This document shows positions 48,114-56,649 of a DNA stretch of 64,000 nt, piece after piece (within the stretch, counting starts at the first letter, position 1; every line of letters starts with the position of its first letter). Below the pieces are notes generated by a model. The model saw nothing but the letters and a program-made list of their open reading frames with translations. It was not told the origin of the DNA and searched no databases. Origin of the DNA: Quadrisphaera sp. RL12-1S (GTDB lineage Bacteria > Actinomycetota > Actinomycetes > Actinomycetales > Quadrisphaeraceae); assembly GCF_014270065.1 (NCBI RefSeq), contig NZ_JACNME010000015.1:32408-96407 (forward strand). Direction: 5' to 3'. The position numbers were made by a program, and so were the translations under genes.

Positions 48114-49135
48114 CAGACGATCTCGCAGAAGGCCGAGTTCAGGCCCGAGCCGACGCCCAGGCACAGCACCCGGTCACCCGGCTCGAGCGAGTCGACCTCG
48201 CGCGCCAGGGTCATCGGCAGCGAGGCGGGCCCCACATTGCCGAGCACGGGGTAGCTCTCGGGCACCTTCGACCACGGCACGCCCGTGCGGTCGACCAGCG
48301 CCGCCATGTGGATCTTGGAGACCTGGTGGAACACGTAGCGCGCCACGCCGCTGCTCCAGCCCCACTCCTCGTCAGCGGCGTCGAACGCCTCGCCGACCAG
48401 GGCCACGCCGTGCTCGAGCAGCCCGCGCCCGTCGGCCACCATCTGCTCGGCGCTCGCCACGCACAGGCCGTGGTGGGAGCTGCCGCTGCGCGCCACGCCA
48501 CCGCGGATGCGGTGCCCCTCGGGGTGGGCGTCGGCGGGACCGAGGACGGCGGCGACCGCCCCGGAGCCCAGCGTCAGGGACGCGAACTCGTCCAGGTACT
48601 CCTGGCGCGTCACCGGCTGGTGGGCCAGGCGGTCCAGCGTCCTGTCGAACATCGGGCTGATGTCCTCCGCGCCGACGACCACGGCGTAGCGGACGTGGCC
48701 GGCGTCGATCATCGCCGAGGCGGTCTGCAGGCCGTTGACGAAGCCGAGGCAGGCGTTGGTGATGTCGAAGTTCATCGCCGAGGTCGGCAGTCCCATCGCC
48801 TCGTGCACGACGGCGGAGACCGCGGGCTCGAGGTGGTAGCGCGTCACCGAGGTGTTGATCACCAGGCCGACGTCCGAGGCGTCGACCCCGGCCTCGGAGA
48901 GCGCCTTGGAGCCAGCGGTGGCCGCGGCCTCCCCGCAGGTGACGTCCCCGGCGTAGAGCCGCCGCTCGCGGATGCCGGTGACCCGCTCCAGCAGGCCGGG
49001 GCGGATGCCGAGCCTCTTCATGGTGCCGGCGAGGCGCTCGTCGAGCTCGCCGGACGTGACCACGACCGGTGCCTCGATGGCGTTGATGGAGAGCAGAGCG
49101 GTGTTGGCCGCCCGCCAGCTCGTGTTGCCGTTCAC
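48110..49135 (-). CDS. oleA: OleA, acyl-CoA head-to-head condensing enzyme
   Basis: A 341-residue thiolase-fold enzyme joining two acyl-CoAs into a beta-keto acid. Catalytic Cys129 is in DITNACLGF, His in YVFHQVSKIHMA (about 270) and Asn in GNVGPASLP (about 303). RLGIRPGLLERVTGIRERRL and INTSVTRYHLEP are OleA-like. GTG 49135 has GAGG 6 nt upstream; GTG 49141 is an alternative. It heads the oleA-oleBC-oleD operon, downstream of tRNA-Leu and its terminator hairpin. Confidence 0.9.
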   Translation of the reverse strand: MNGNTSWRAANTALLSINAIEAPVVVTSGELDERLAGTMKRLGIRPGLLERVTGIRERRLYAGDVTCGEAAATAGSKALSEAGVDASDVGLVINTSVTRYHLEPAVSAVVHEAMGLPTSAMNFDITNACLGFVNGLQTASAMIDAGHVRYAVVVGAEDISPMFDRTLDRLAHQPVTRQEYLDEFASLTLGSGAVAAVLGPADAHPEGHRIRGGVARSGSSHHGLCVASAEQMVADGRGLLEHGVALVGEAFDAADEEWGWSSGVARYVFHQVSKIHMAALVDRTGVPWSKVPESYPVLGNVGPASLPMTLAREVDSLEPGDRVLCLGVGSGLNSAFCEIVW

Positions 49136-49212
49136 GCACACCTCGTTCCAGGGCTCAGGACCCTTGAGGTTAACGGTCCTGGCGGGGTGCTGCCCCTTCC
49201 GCCAGAAGCACG

Positions 49213-49243
49213 AGGGCCCGGCCACCACTGGTGACCGGGCCCT
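49213..49243 (-). terminator. Terminator hairpin after tRNA-Leu
   Basis: A 14-bp stem (49213-49226 with 49230-49243) around a 3-nt loop. The single non-Watson-Crick pair is a stable G-U in minus-strand RNA but an A-C clash in plus-strand RNA, so the structure favours the tRNA-Leu direction. It also separates the tRNA from oleA. Confidence 0.6.
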
Positions 49244-49251
49244 GCTCGCGG

Positions 49252-49335
49252 TGCGCGAGGGGGGAGTTGAACCCCCACGCCCTTTCGGGCACACGGACCT
49301 GAACCGTGCGCGTCTGCCTATTCCGCCACTCGCGC
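49252..49335 (-). tRNA. tRNA-Leu (CAG)
   Basis: An 84-nt gene with a 7-bp GCGCGAG/CTCGCGC acceptor stem, discriminator A, anticodon loop TTCAGGT (anticodon CAG), a long variable arm (GCCCGAAAGGGC) as in class II tRNAs, and T-loop GTTCAACTC. CCA is not encoded. It marks the usual left boundary of the fhaA-pknB block. The roughly 360-bp stretch between the oleA and fhaA starts holds this tRNA, its terminator and short promoter regions. Confidence 0.95.
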
Positions 49336-49459
49336 GAGCAGCAGGAAAACTAGCACGCCCGAGCCGGGGCGCTGCGCGACGGCCCCGCCGGGGGGGCACC
49401 GCGGGGCCGCCGCCGCGCGCGGGAAGGGCCAGGACCCAGCACCCGGGCGGCGCCCCGAC

Positions 49460-49465
49460 TACGAT
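49460..49465 (+). promoter_or_regulatory. Candidate -10 box of the fhaA-pknB operon
   Basis: TACGAT lies 35 bp before the fhaA GTG, which has a GGGAGGGG ribosome site. No convincing -35 box is visible. Confidence 0.35.
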
Positions 49466-49500
49466 CCGCAGACCGGCTGCCGCACGTGAGGGGAGGGGCC

Positions 49501-50235
49501 GTGGGAGTGCTCGACCGCTTCGAGCGCAGCGTCGAGCGCGTGGTCAACGGCGTCTTCGCGAAGGCCTTCAAGAGCGAGGTGCAGCCCGTGGAGCTGGCCA
49601 GCGCCCTGCGTCGCGAGGTCGACACCACCTCCGCGGTGGTCGGTCCCGGCCGCACGCTGGTGCCCAACGCCTTCACCATCGACCTCGGCCCTGCGGACCA
49701 CGAGCGGCTCTCGTCCTGGGAGGACGCGCTGGCCGCGGAGCTCGCCACCGCGGTCACCGACCACGCCCGCGCCCAGCGGTACTCCTTCTCGGGACCGGTC
49801 AGCGTGCGGCTCCAGCTGGACGAGGAGCTCGCGACCGGCGTCTTCCGCGTGCGCAGCGCCCGCGTGCGCGGCGGCATCGCCCCGGCCACCTCCGCCGTGG
49901 CCACCCCCTCCCACCCCGTGCTCGAGGTGGACGGCCGCAGCTACCAGATGGCCTCGGAGCGCACCGTCATCGGTCGCGGCAGCGAGTGCGACGTCGTGGT
50001 CGACGACCCCGGCACCTCGCGCCGGCACCTGGAGGTGGTCCGCAGCGGCGGGCGCACCACCGTCCACGACCTGGGCTCCACCAACGGGACCGTGGTGGAC
50101 GGCCGGCGCCTGGACGAGGCCGGTGGGCGCTCCGCCGTCCTGCACGACGGCAGCCGCATCCAGCTCGGGCGCACCACGGTCGTCTTCCACTCCGGCTCCG
50201 GTGCTGACGACGCCGACGCCGACGGGGAGTGGTGA
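49501..50235 (+). CDS. fhaA: FhaA, DUF3662 and FHA-domain protein
   Basis: A 244-residue cytoplasmic protein. DUF3662 spans about 1-115 (VLDRFERSVERVVNGVFAKA). After a short linker the FHA domain (about 150-235) has VIGRGSECDVVVDD, SRRHLEV and DLGSTNGT, the phosphothreonine-binding residues. FhaA relays Ser/Thr-kinase signals to peptidoglycan synthesis. First gene of a seven-gene operon. Confidence 0.93.
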   Translation: MGVLDRFERSVERVVNGVFAKAFKSEVQPVELASALRREVDTTSAVVGPGRTLVPNAFTIDLGPADHERLSSWEDALAAELATAVTDHARAQRYSFSGPVSVRLQLDEELATGVFRVRSARVRGGIAPATSAVATPSHPVLEVDGRSYQMASERTVIGRGSECDVVVDDPGTSRRHLEVVRSGGRTTVHDLGSTNGTVVDGRRLDEAGGRSAVLHDGSRIQLGRTTVVFHSGSGADDADADGEW

Positions 50236-50239
50236 GGCC

Positions 50240-50803
50240 GTGAGCCAGCTCACCGTCACCGTCCTCCAGCTGGGGCTCCTCGTGGTGCTCTGGCTGTTCG
50301 TGCTGGGGGTCGTCGCCGTCCTGCGCCGTGACCTGTACGGCGTGCGCGCACCGCGCCAGGCGGCACCCGCTGCCCCCGCCGCGGCCGGGGCACCGGCCCC
50401 CGCCCCGTCGGCGCCAGCGTCCAGCGCTCCCGAGGCACCCGCGGCCCCGTCCCGCACCGCCCCACCCGCCGCCCGCCCCGCACCGGCCCCCCGGCCCCGG
50501 CTGCTGGTGGTCACGGAGGGCCCGCGCGCCGGCACCCGGCTCGAGCTGGGCGCCTCCCCGGTCACGCTGGGCCGGGCTGACGACTGCACCCTCGTCCTCG
50601 GGGACGACTACGCCTCCGGCCACCACGCCCGCCTGACGCCCTCGAGCAGCGCTCCCGGGGGGTGGGTCCTGGAGGACCTGGGCTCCACCAACGGCACCAG
50701 CCTCGGCTCGGGCCCGGCCGGCTCACCGGTGCGCGGGGCGGTGCCGGTGGGTGCCGGCAGCGTGGTGCGCATCGGGCGGACCACGCTGGAGCTGCGCCCG
50801 TGA
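50240..50803 (+). CDS. fhaB: FhaB, membrane-anchored FHA-domain protein
   Basis: 187 residues. One N-terminal helix (LTVTVLQLGLLVVLWLFVLG), an Ala/Pro linker (about 35-90), then an FHA domain (VTLGRADDCTLVLGDDYASG, HHARL, DLGSTNGTSLG). GTG 50240 follows fhaA by 4 bp and its stop overlaps the phosphatase start by 4 bp. A substrate of PknA/PknB and PstP in relatives. Confidence 0.92.
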   Translation: MSQLTVTVLQLGLLVVLWLFVLGVVAVLRRDLYGVRAPRQAAPAAPAAAGAPAPAPSAPASSAPEAPAAPSRTAPPAARPAPAPRPRLLVVTEGPRAGTRLELGASPVTLGRADDCTLVLGDDYASGHHARLTPSSSAPGGWVLEDLGSTNGTSLGSGPAGSPVRGAVPVGAGSVVRIGRTTLELRP

Positions 50804-52233
50804 CCCTCGCCCTGCGGGCGGCCGCCCGCTCCGACGTCGGCCTGGTGCGCGCCAGCAACCAGGACTCCGGCTTCGCCGGCGCCCGCTTCGTCGTCGTCGC
50901 CGACGGCATGGGCGGGCACGCCGGCGGCGACGTGGCCTCGGCCACGGCCGTGGCCGAGCTCATGGGCCTGGACGACGAGGCGCACGGCGCCGAGGCCCCG
51001 CAGCGCCTGGCCGACGCCGTGGCCCGCGCCCAGGAGGCGCTGCTGCGGCGGGTGGCCGTCGAGCCGGCGCTGGCCGGCATGGGCACCACCGTCACCGCAC
51101 TGCTGCGCGCCGGGGAGCGCCTGGTGCTCGCGCACCTGGGGGACTCCCGCGCCTACCTGCTGCGGGACGGCGCCCTGGTCCAGGTCACGCGCGACCACAC
51201 CTTCGTGCAGCGCCTGGTCGACGAGGGCCGCATCACCGCCGAGGAGGCGGAGCACCACCCGCAGCGCAACGTGATCCTCCGGGTCCTCGGCGACGTGCAG
51301 TCCTCCCCCGAGCCCGACCTGTCGGTGCAGGAGGCGCACGTCGGGGACCGCTGGCTGCTGTGCTCCGACGGGCTGCCCCGCGTGGTCTCGGACGAGACCA
51401 TCGAGCGGACGCTGGACGGCGTGCCGGACGTCGGCCGGTGCGCGGAGACCCTCGTCGAGCTGGCCCTGCGGGCGGGTGCCCCGGACAACGTGACCTGCGT
51501 GGTGGCGGACGTGGTCGAGGTGGACCCGGGCGGACCCGCCGCCACGGTCCGCCAGGTGGTCGGTGCCGCCGGCGAGCGCCCCGACCCGGCCGAGCGCGCC
51601 GTCCGCATCCCCACCAGCCCCGCCATGCGCGCGGCGGTGCTGGGACGGGGTGCCGCGACGGCGCCATTGACGGCGACCGCGGCCGCCGCACCGGCGGGCG
51701 CGGCGGCGGGCGCGGTGCCGGTGTCGGCCCGCTCCCCCGAGGAGGTGGAGACCGGGCCGCCCGGCGAGCGTCCCGAGGACCTGGCCGAGGGGCCGCCGCC
51801 CCGGCCCGCGAGGGTCCGCTGGGGACAGCGGGTCCTCGTGGTCCTCGTCGTGGTCCTCGTGCTCGGGGGCGGCGCCCTGGCCGGGTCGGCGTGGCTGGGG
51901 CGCCAGTACTTCGTCGCCGACGACGGCGGCGCCGTGGCGATCTACCGCGGCCTGCCCCAGGACGTCGGACCCGTGCACCTGTCACGGCTCGTCGACGTCA
52001 CCGACGTGCGCGTGGCGGACCTGCCGGCCATCTACCGGGACCAGGTGGCCAGCGGCATGACCGCGAGCAGCCTCCCCGGCGCCCAGCAGGTGGTGGCGCG
52101 GCTGCGCGAGGTGTCCCGCACCTCCGGTGCCTCCTCCGACAGCACCGCCTCCCCGTCCCCGACCTCCGCCCCCGCCGAGACCACCGCTGGGCAGCCGGTG
52201 CCGTCGGACACGACCGCGGCGGCGACCCCGTGA
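50800..52233 (+). CDS. pstP: PP2C-type Ser/Thr phosphatase
   Basis: 477 residues. The PP2C domain (about 1-240) has metal sites RASNQDSG, VADGMGGHAGGD, LAHLGDSRAYL, LLCSDGL and GAPDNVTCVV. A linker is followed by one membrane helix (about 345-367, RVLVVLVVVLVLGGGALAG) and an extracytoplasmic tail with a Ser/Thr/Pro end. It reverses PknA/PknB phosphorylation. Overlaps fhaB and rodA by 4 bp each. Confidence 0.93.
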   Translation: MTLALRAAARSDVGLVRASNQDSGFAGARFVVVADGMGGHAGGDVASATAVAELMGLDDEAHGAEAPQRLADAVARAQEALLRRVAVEPALAGMGTTVTALLRAGERLVLAHLGDSRAYLLRDGALVQVTRDHTFVQRLVDEGRITAEEAEHHPQRNVILRVLGDVQSSPEPDLSVQEAHVGDRWLLCSDGLPRVVSDETIERTLDGVPDVGRCAETLVELALRAGAPDNVTCVVADVVEVDPGGPAATVRQVVGAAGERPDPAERAVRIPTSPAMRAAVLGRGAATAPLTATAAAAPAGAAAGAVPVSARSPEEVETGPPGERPEDLAEGPPPRPARVRWGQRVLVVLVVVLVLGGGALAGSAWLGRQYFVADDGGAVAIYRGLPQDVGPVHLSRLVDVTDVRVADLPAIYRDQVASGMTASSLPGAQQVVARLREVSRTSGASSDSTASPSPTSAPAETTAGQPVPSDTTAAATP

Positions 52234-53603
52234 GGGCGCGCTGGGTCGAGCTGGGACTCACCGCGGTGGCGGTGGGCGTGGCGATGGGCGCCTACGGCCT
52301 CGTGGGGGTGGCCGCCGACGGCGCCTGGCCCGCCGACCTCCTCGGCTACGGCGGCGGCCTCGGGGTCCTGGCCCTCGTGCTGCACCTCGCGGTGCGCTGG
52401 CGGGCGCCCTACGCCGACCCGCTGCTCGTCCCCGTGGCGATGCTGCTGAACGGGCTGGGCCTGGCGCTCATCCACCGCCTCGACGTGGCCGAGGACGCCG
52501 GCTTCGCCGAGCGGCAGCTCGCGTGGTCCGCCGTCGGCCTGCTGCTGGCCACCGTCGTCGTCGTCCTCCTGCGCGACCACCGCTGGCTGCGCCGGTACAC
52601 GTTCACGGCGATGGTCCTCGGGCTCGTCCTGCTCGTCATGCCCCTGGTCCCCGGTCTGGGACGCAACATCAACGGCGCGCAGATCTGGGTGCGGGTGGGC
52701 CCCGTCGGCTTCCAGCCGGGCGAGCTGGCCAAGATCGTGCTGACGGTGTTCTTCGCCGGGTACCTCGTGACCGCCCGGGACACCCTGTCCCTCGTGGGCC
52801 CCCGGTTCCTGGGCCTGCAGCTGCCCCGCCTGCGCGACCTCGGACCGCTCGTGGTGGCCTGGCTGGCGAGCCTGGGCGTGCTGGTGCTCGAGCGCGACCT
52901 CGGCACCTCGCTGCTGTTCTTCGGCCTGTTCGTGGCGATGCTCTACGTGGCCACCCAGCGCTTCAGCTGGATCGCCATCGGCCTGGTGCTCTTCGCCGGC
53001 GGGGCGGTCTTCGCGTGGAGCATCTTCTCCCACGTCCAGGCGCGGGTGAGCGCCTGGCTGGACCCGTTCTCCTCCGCGATCTACGGCAAGGCCTTCGGCG
53101 GCAGCTACCAGCTGGTGCAGGGCCTGTTCGGCTTCGCGCACGGCGGCCTGCTCGGCACGGGCATCGGCCAGGGGCGCCCGCAGATCGTCCCGGAGGCCGA
53201 GAGCGACTTCATCCTCGCCACCCTCGGCGAGGAGCTGGGGCTGGTCGGCCTGCTGGCGGTCCTCGTGCTCTACCTCGTGCTGGTCGAGCGCGGGCTGCGC
53301 GCCGCCGTGGCGGCGCGCGACGGCTTCGGCAAGCTGCTGGCCGGCGGCCTGGCCTTCGCGATCGGCCTGCAGTGCTTCGTGGTGGCCGGCGGGGTGCTCC
53401 GCGTCATCCCGCTGACGGGTCTGACCATGCCGTTCCTCGCCTACGGCGGGTCGAGCCTGGTGGCCAACTGGATGATCGTCGGGCTGCTGCTGCGCATCTC
53501 CGACGCCGCGCGCCGCCCCGCACCCGCCGTCCCCGAGCCCGAGGGCGCCCCCGTGGTGCCCGACGAGGCCGGCGCCGCCGCCACCCAGGTGGTGCGCCTG
53601 TGA
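52230..53603 (+). CDS. rodA: RodA/FtsW-family peptidoglycan glycosyltransferase
   Basis: A 457-residue SEDS protein with about 12 helices. INGAQIWVRVGPVGFQPGELAKI (NGAQIWV and QPGE motifs, about 147-170), the catalytic loop VLERDLGTSLL (about 220) and PFLAYGGSSLVANW (about 405) are intact. It polymerises glycan strands with the transpeptidase PbpA encoded next, whose gene overlaps by 4 bp. Confidence 0.94.
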   Translation: MRARWVELGLTAVAVGVAMGAYGLVGVAADGAWPADLLGYGGGLGVLALVLHLAVRWRAPYADPLLVPVAMLLNGLGLALIHRLDVAEDAGFAERQLAWSAVGLLLATVVVVLLRDHRWLRRYTFTAMVLGLVLLVMPLVPGLGRNINGAQIWVRVGPVGFQPGELAKIVLTVFFAGYLVTARDTLSLVGPRFLGLQLPRLRDLGPLVVAWLASLGVLVLERDLGTSLLFFGLFVAMLYVATQRFSWIAIGLVLFAGGAVFAWSIFSHVQARVSAWLDPFSSAIYGKAFGGSYQLVQGLFGFAHGGLLGTGIGQGRPQIVPEAESDFILATLGEELGLVGLLAVLVLYLVLVERGLRAAVAARDGFGKLLAGGLAFAIGLQCFVVAGGVLRVIPLTGLTMPFLAYGGSSLVANWMIVGLLLRISDAARRPAPAVPEPEGAPVVPDEAGAAATQVVRL

Positions 53604-55084
53604 ACGCCCCCCTGCGCCGGCTCGCCGTGGTGGTCACGGCGATGTTCACCGCCCTCATGGTCGCCGCGACCTGGGTGCAGTTCGTCGACGCCGGCCAGCT
53701 GCGCGCCGACCCGCGCAACTCGCGCACCCTCTACGACCGGCTGGGTCGCGAGCGGGGTCCCATCACCACCGCCGACGGCACCGTGATCGCCGAGTCGGTC
53801 CCGGAGGACGACCAGTACCGCTACCAGCGGACCTACCCCGAGGGCCCCCTCTACTCGGCGGTGACCGGCACGTTCTCGGTGACCACCGGCCCGAGCGGGC
53901 TGGAGAAGGCCGAGGACGAGTACCTGTCCGGCACCTCCGACAAGCTCTTCTACCGCCGCATCACCGACCTCCTCACGGGGACGCAGCCCGGCGGCGCCGT
54001 GGTGGAGACCACGCTGCGCGACGCCGTCCAGAAGGCCGCGGCGGACGGCCTGGGGGACCAGCAGGGCGCCGTGGTGGCCCTGGACCCCAAGACCGGTGAC
54101 GTCCTGGCCCTGTACTCCTCCCCCGGGTGGGACCCGAACGCCCTCGCCAGCCACGACACCTCGGCGGCCGCGCAGGCGGCCTCGAGCCTGGACGCCGCCG
54201 CCGGCGACCCCCTGGTGAGCAAGGCGACGGCCCAGAGGTACCCGCCAGGCTCGACGTTCAAGCTGGTCACCACGGCCGCGGCCCTGGAGAGCGGGAAGTA
54301 CACCGCGGACAGCGTGCTCGACGGGCCGGCGCAGCTGACGCTCCCGCAGACCACGGCCACCCTGGCCAACGACGACGACAGGCCGTGCGGCACCGACGGG
54401 AAGACGTCCCTGGCCGACGCGCTGCGCGTCTCGTGCAACACCGCCTACGCCAGCCTCGGGATGGCCCTGGGCCAGGACGCGCTGCGCGAGCAGGCGCAGA
54501 AGTTCGGGTTCGATTCCGCCTTCGACATCCCGACCCCGGTGGCGAAGAGCACGTTCCCGGCGTCGCTCAACGCGCCGCAGCTCGCGCAGTCGAGCATCGG
54601 GCAGTTCGACGTCTCGGCGACCCCGATGCAGATGGCCATGGTCGCCGCGGCGATCGCGAACGGTGGAGTGGTGATGCAGCCCAACCTGGTGCGCACGGTG
54701 CGCGGCCGAGACCTCGAGGTGCTGGACGCGCCGCGCCCCACCGAGCGCGGGCGCGCCGTGTCCGAGCAGACCGCGAGCAGCTTGACCGCCATGATGGAGG
54801 GCGTGGTGCAGTCCGGGACCGGTCGCAGGGCGCAGATCCCCGGCACCGCCGTGGCCGGGAAGACCGGGACGGCGCAGAACGCGGCCGGTGCCGCTCCGCA
54901 CGCGTGGTTCACCGCTTTCGCGCCCGCGAACGACCCCGAGGTGGCTGTGGCCGTGTTCGTGGAGTCCGGCGGCAGCGCCGCGCAGGAGGCCTCCGGCGGC
55001 AGCGTGGCGGCCCCCATCGCCAAGTCGGTCATGCAGGCGGCGCTGTCGGTCCAGACGGCCCAGGGCTCGGGGAGCAACGGCTGA
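53600..55084 (+). CDS. pbpA: Penicillin-binding protein 2-type transpeptidase
   Basis: 494 residues. N-terminal anchor helix (about 9-25), dimerisation domain, then the transpeptidase domain with PPGSTFKLV (active Ser about 218), SCN (about 278) and KTGTAQN (about 423). It cross-links peptidoglycan in cell elongation/division with RodA. The stop shares a base with the pknA ATG. Confidence 0.94.
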   Translation: MNAPLRRLAVVVTAMFTALMVAATWVQFVDAGQLRADPRNSRTLYDRLGRERGPITTADGTVIAESVPEDDQYRYQRTYPEGPLYSAVTGTFSVTTGPSGLEKAEDEYLSGTSDKLFYRRITDLLTGTQPGGAVVETTLRDAVQKAAADGLGDQQGAVVALDPKTGDVLALYSSPGWDPNALASHDTSAAAQAASSLDAAAGDPLVSKATAQRYPPGSTFKLVTTAAALESGKYTADSVLDGPAQLTLPQTTATLANDDDRPCGTDGKTSLADALRVSCNTAYASLGMALGQDALREQAQKFGFDSAFDIPTPVAKSTFPASLNAPQLAQSSIGQFDVSATPMQMAMVAAAIANGGVVMQPNLVRTVRGRDLEVLDAPRPTERGRAVSEQTASSLTAMMEGVVQSGTGRRAQIPGTAVAGKTGTAQNAAGAAPHAWFTAFAPANDPEVAVAVFVESGGSAAQEASGGSVAAPIAKSVMQAALSVQTAQGSGSNG

Positions 55085-56649
55085 TGCGCGTCGACGCGGG
55101 CACGGTGCTGGGCAACCGCTACCAGCTGACCACCCCCATCGCCTCCGGCGGCATGGGGGAGGTGTGGGAGGCCCACGACGAGCTGCTGGGCCGCACGGTG
55201 GCCGTCAAGGTGCTGCGCAGCGAGCTCGCCAGCGACGCCGGGTTCCTGGCCCGGTTCCGCACAGAGGCCCGCAACAGCGCCCGCCTCGCCCACCCGGCGA
55301 TCGCCGCCACGTACGACTACGGCGAGTCCGACGGCAGCGCGTGGCTGGTGATGGAGCTGGTGCCGGGGGAGCCCCTCAGCGACCTGCTGGCCACGCAGCA
55401 CTCCGTGGAGCCGCGCCGCGCCATGCGCATCATCGCCTCGGCCGCGTCCGGGCTGGCAGCGGCCCACGAGGCCGGGATCGTCCACCGCGACGTCAAGCCC
55501 GGCAACCTCCTCGTGACGCCCACCGGCGGGGTGAAGGTCACCGACTTCGGCATCGCCCGGGCGGCGGCGGAGGCTCCCCTGACGGCCACCGGCCAGGTCA
55601 TGGGGACGGCGGCCTACCTCTCGCCGGAGCAGGCGACCGGCCGGCGCGACCTCACGCCCGCCGTCGACGTCTACGCCCTCGGCGTGGTGGCCCACGAGAT
55701 GCTCGCGGGGCAGCGCCCCTTCACCGGCGAGTCCCAGGTGGCCATCGCGCTGGCGCAGGTCAACGACCCGCCACCGCCCCTGCCCTCGTCCGTGCCCGCC
55801 GGGGCGCGCGCCCTGGTGGACGCCTGCCTGGCCAAGGACCCGAACGCCCGTCCCCGCGACGCCGCCGTCGTGGCCCAGGTGGCCTCCCTGGTGGCCGACG
55901 GGGACGACGCCCGCGCGCAGCGCGTGCTGCTCGCGGGACTCGGCTCCGCCGCCGCAGCGGCTGCGGGAGCCGCCGGTGCCTCCACGGTGGCGCTGCCGCC
56001 GACCGCCGACGCGACCCGCGCCATGCCGCCCCAGGACGACGAGACGGTGCCCTGGCCCGAGCCGGCAGCTCCGGCCACGCGGCGCTCCGCCCAGGCCGCG
56101 GCGGCTGCCTACGCCGCCGGCGCCGGGATCGGCGCTGGAGCCGGCGCGGCTCACGGGGGCGCCTACCCGCGCACGGGCATGACCACGGGCCCGCAGGGGA
56201 CCCCGGAGCCGACCGGGCAGCGCTCCGGCCGGGGGCGCATGACCGTGCCGCTGCTGGGCCTGCTGGCCGTGCTCGTCCTGGTCCTGGCGGCGCTGGTCTA
56301 CTTCAACGGGCAGCGCTCCACGTCCAACACCCCTCAGAACGCACCGCTGAGCACGGTCTCGCCGAGCACCAGCACCAGCCCGTCACCGGAGCGGACCACC
56401 GTAACCCAGACCCAGACGGAGACCGCGACGAGCAGCGCGGCGTCGCAGACGCCGTCCACGGCCACCTCGGCGCCGAGCGAGTCCGCCAGCCAGTCGGCCT
56501 CCGCGCCGGCGAGCACCGCCAGCGAGCCGGCGTCGTCGGCTCCCGCGGTCACGCCGAGCGCGGGCACCTCGGCGACCCCCGGTGCCAGCGGGACCGCCGG
56601 TGGCGTCGGCGCCGCGGGCGCCGCCGTGCAGGGGGTGGGAGGAGCGTGA
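55084..56649 (+). CDS. pknA: Eukaryotic-type Ser/Thr kinase PknA
   Basis: 521 residues. Kinase domain about 10-270: GGMGEVW glycine loop, VAVKVL Lys, HRDVKPGN catalytic loop, DFG, APE-equivalent SPEQ. A long Ala-rich juxtamembrane stretch leads to one helix (about 383-402) and a roughly 115-residue Ser/Thr-rich extracellular tail without PASTA repeats. It phosphorylates cell-wall and division proteins. Overlaps pknB by 4 bp. Confidence 0.93.
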   Translation: MRVDAGTVLGNRYQLTTPIASGGMGEVWEAHDELLGRTVAVKVLRSELASDAGFLARFRTEARNSARLAHPAIAATYDYGESDGSAWLVMELVPGEPLSDLLATQHSVEPRRAMRIIASAASGLAAAHEAGIVHRDVKPGNLLVTPTGGVKVTDFGIARAAAEAPLTATGQVMGTAAYLSPEQATGRRDLTPAVDVYALGVVAHEMLAGQRPFTGESQVAIALAQVNDPPPPLPSSVPAGARALVDACLAKDPNARPRDAAVVAQVASLVADGDDARAQRVLLAGLGSAAAAAAGAAGASTVALPPTADATRAMPPQDDETVPWPEPAAPATRRSAQAAAAAYAAGAGIGAGAGAAHGGAYPRTGMTTGPQGTPEPTGQRSGRGRMTVPLLGLLAVLVLVLAALVYFNGQRSTSNTPQNAPLSTVSPSTSTSPSPERTTVTQTQTETATSSAASQTPSTATSAPSESASQSASAPASTASEPASSAPAVTPSAGTSATPGASGTAGGVGAAGAAVQGVGGA

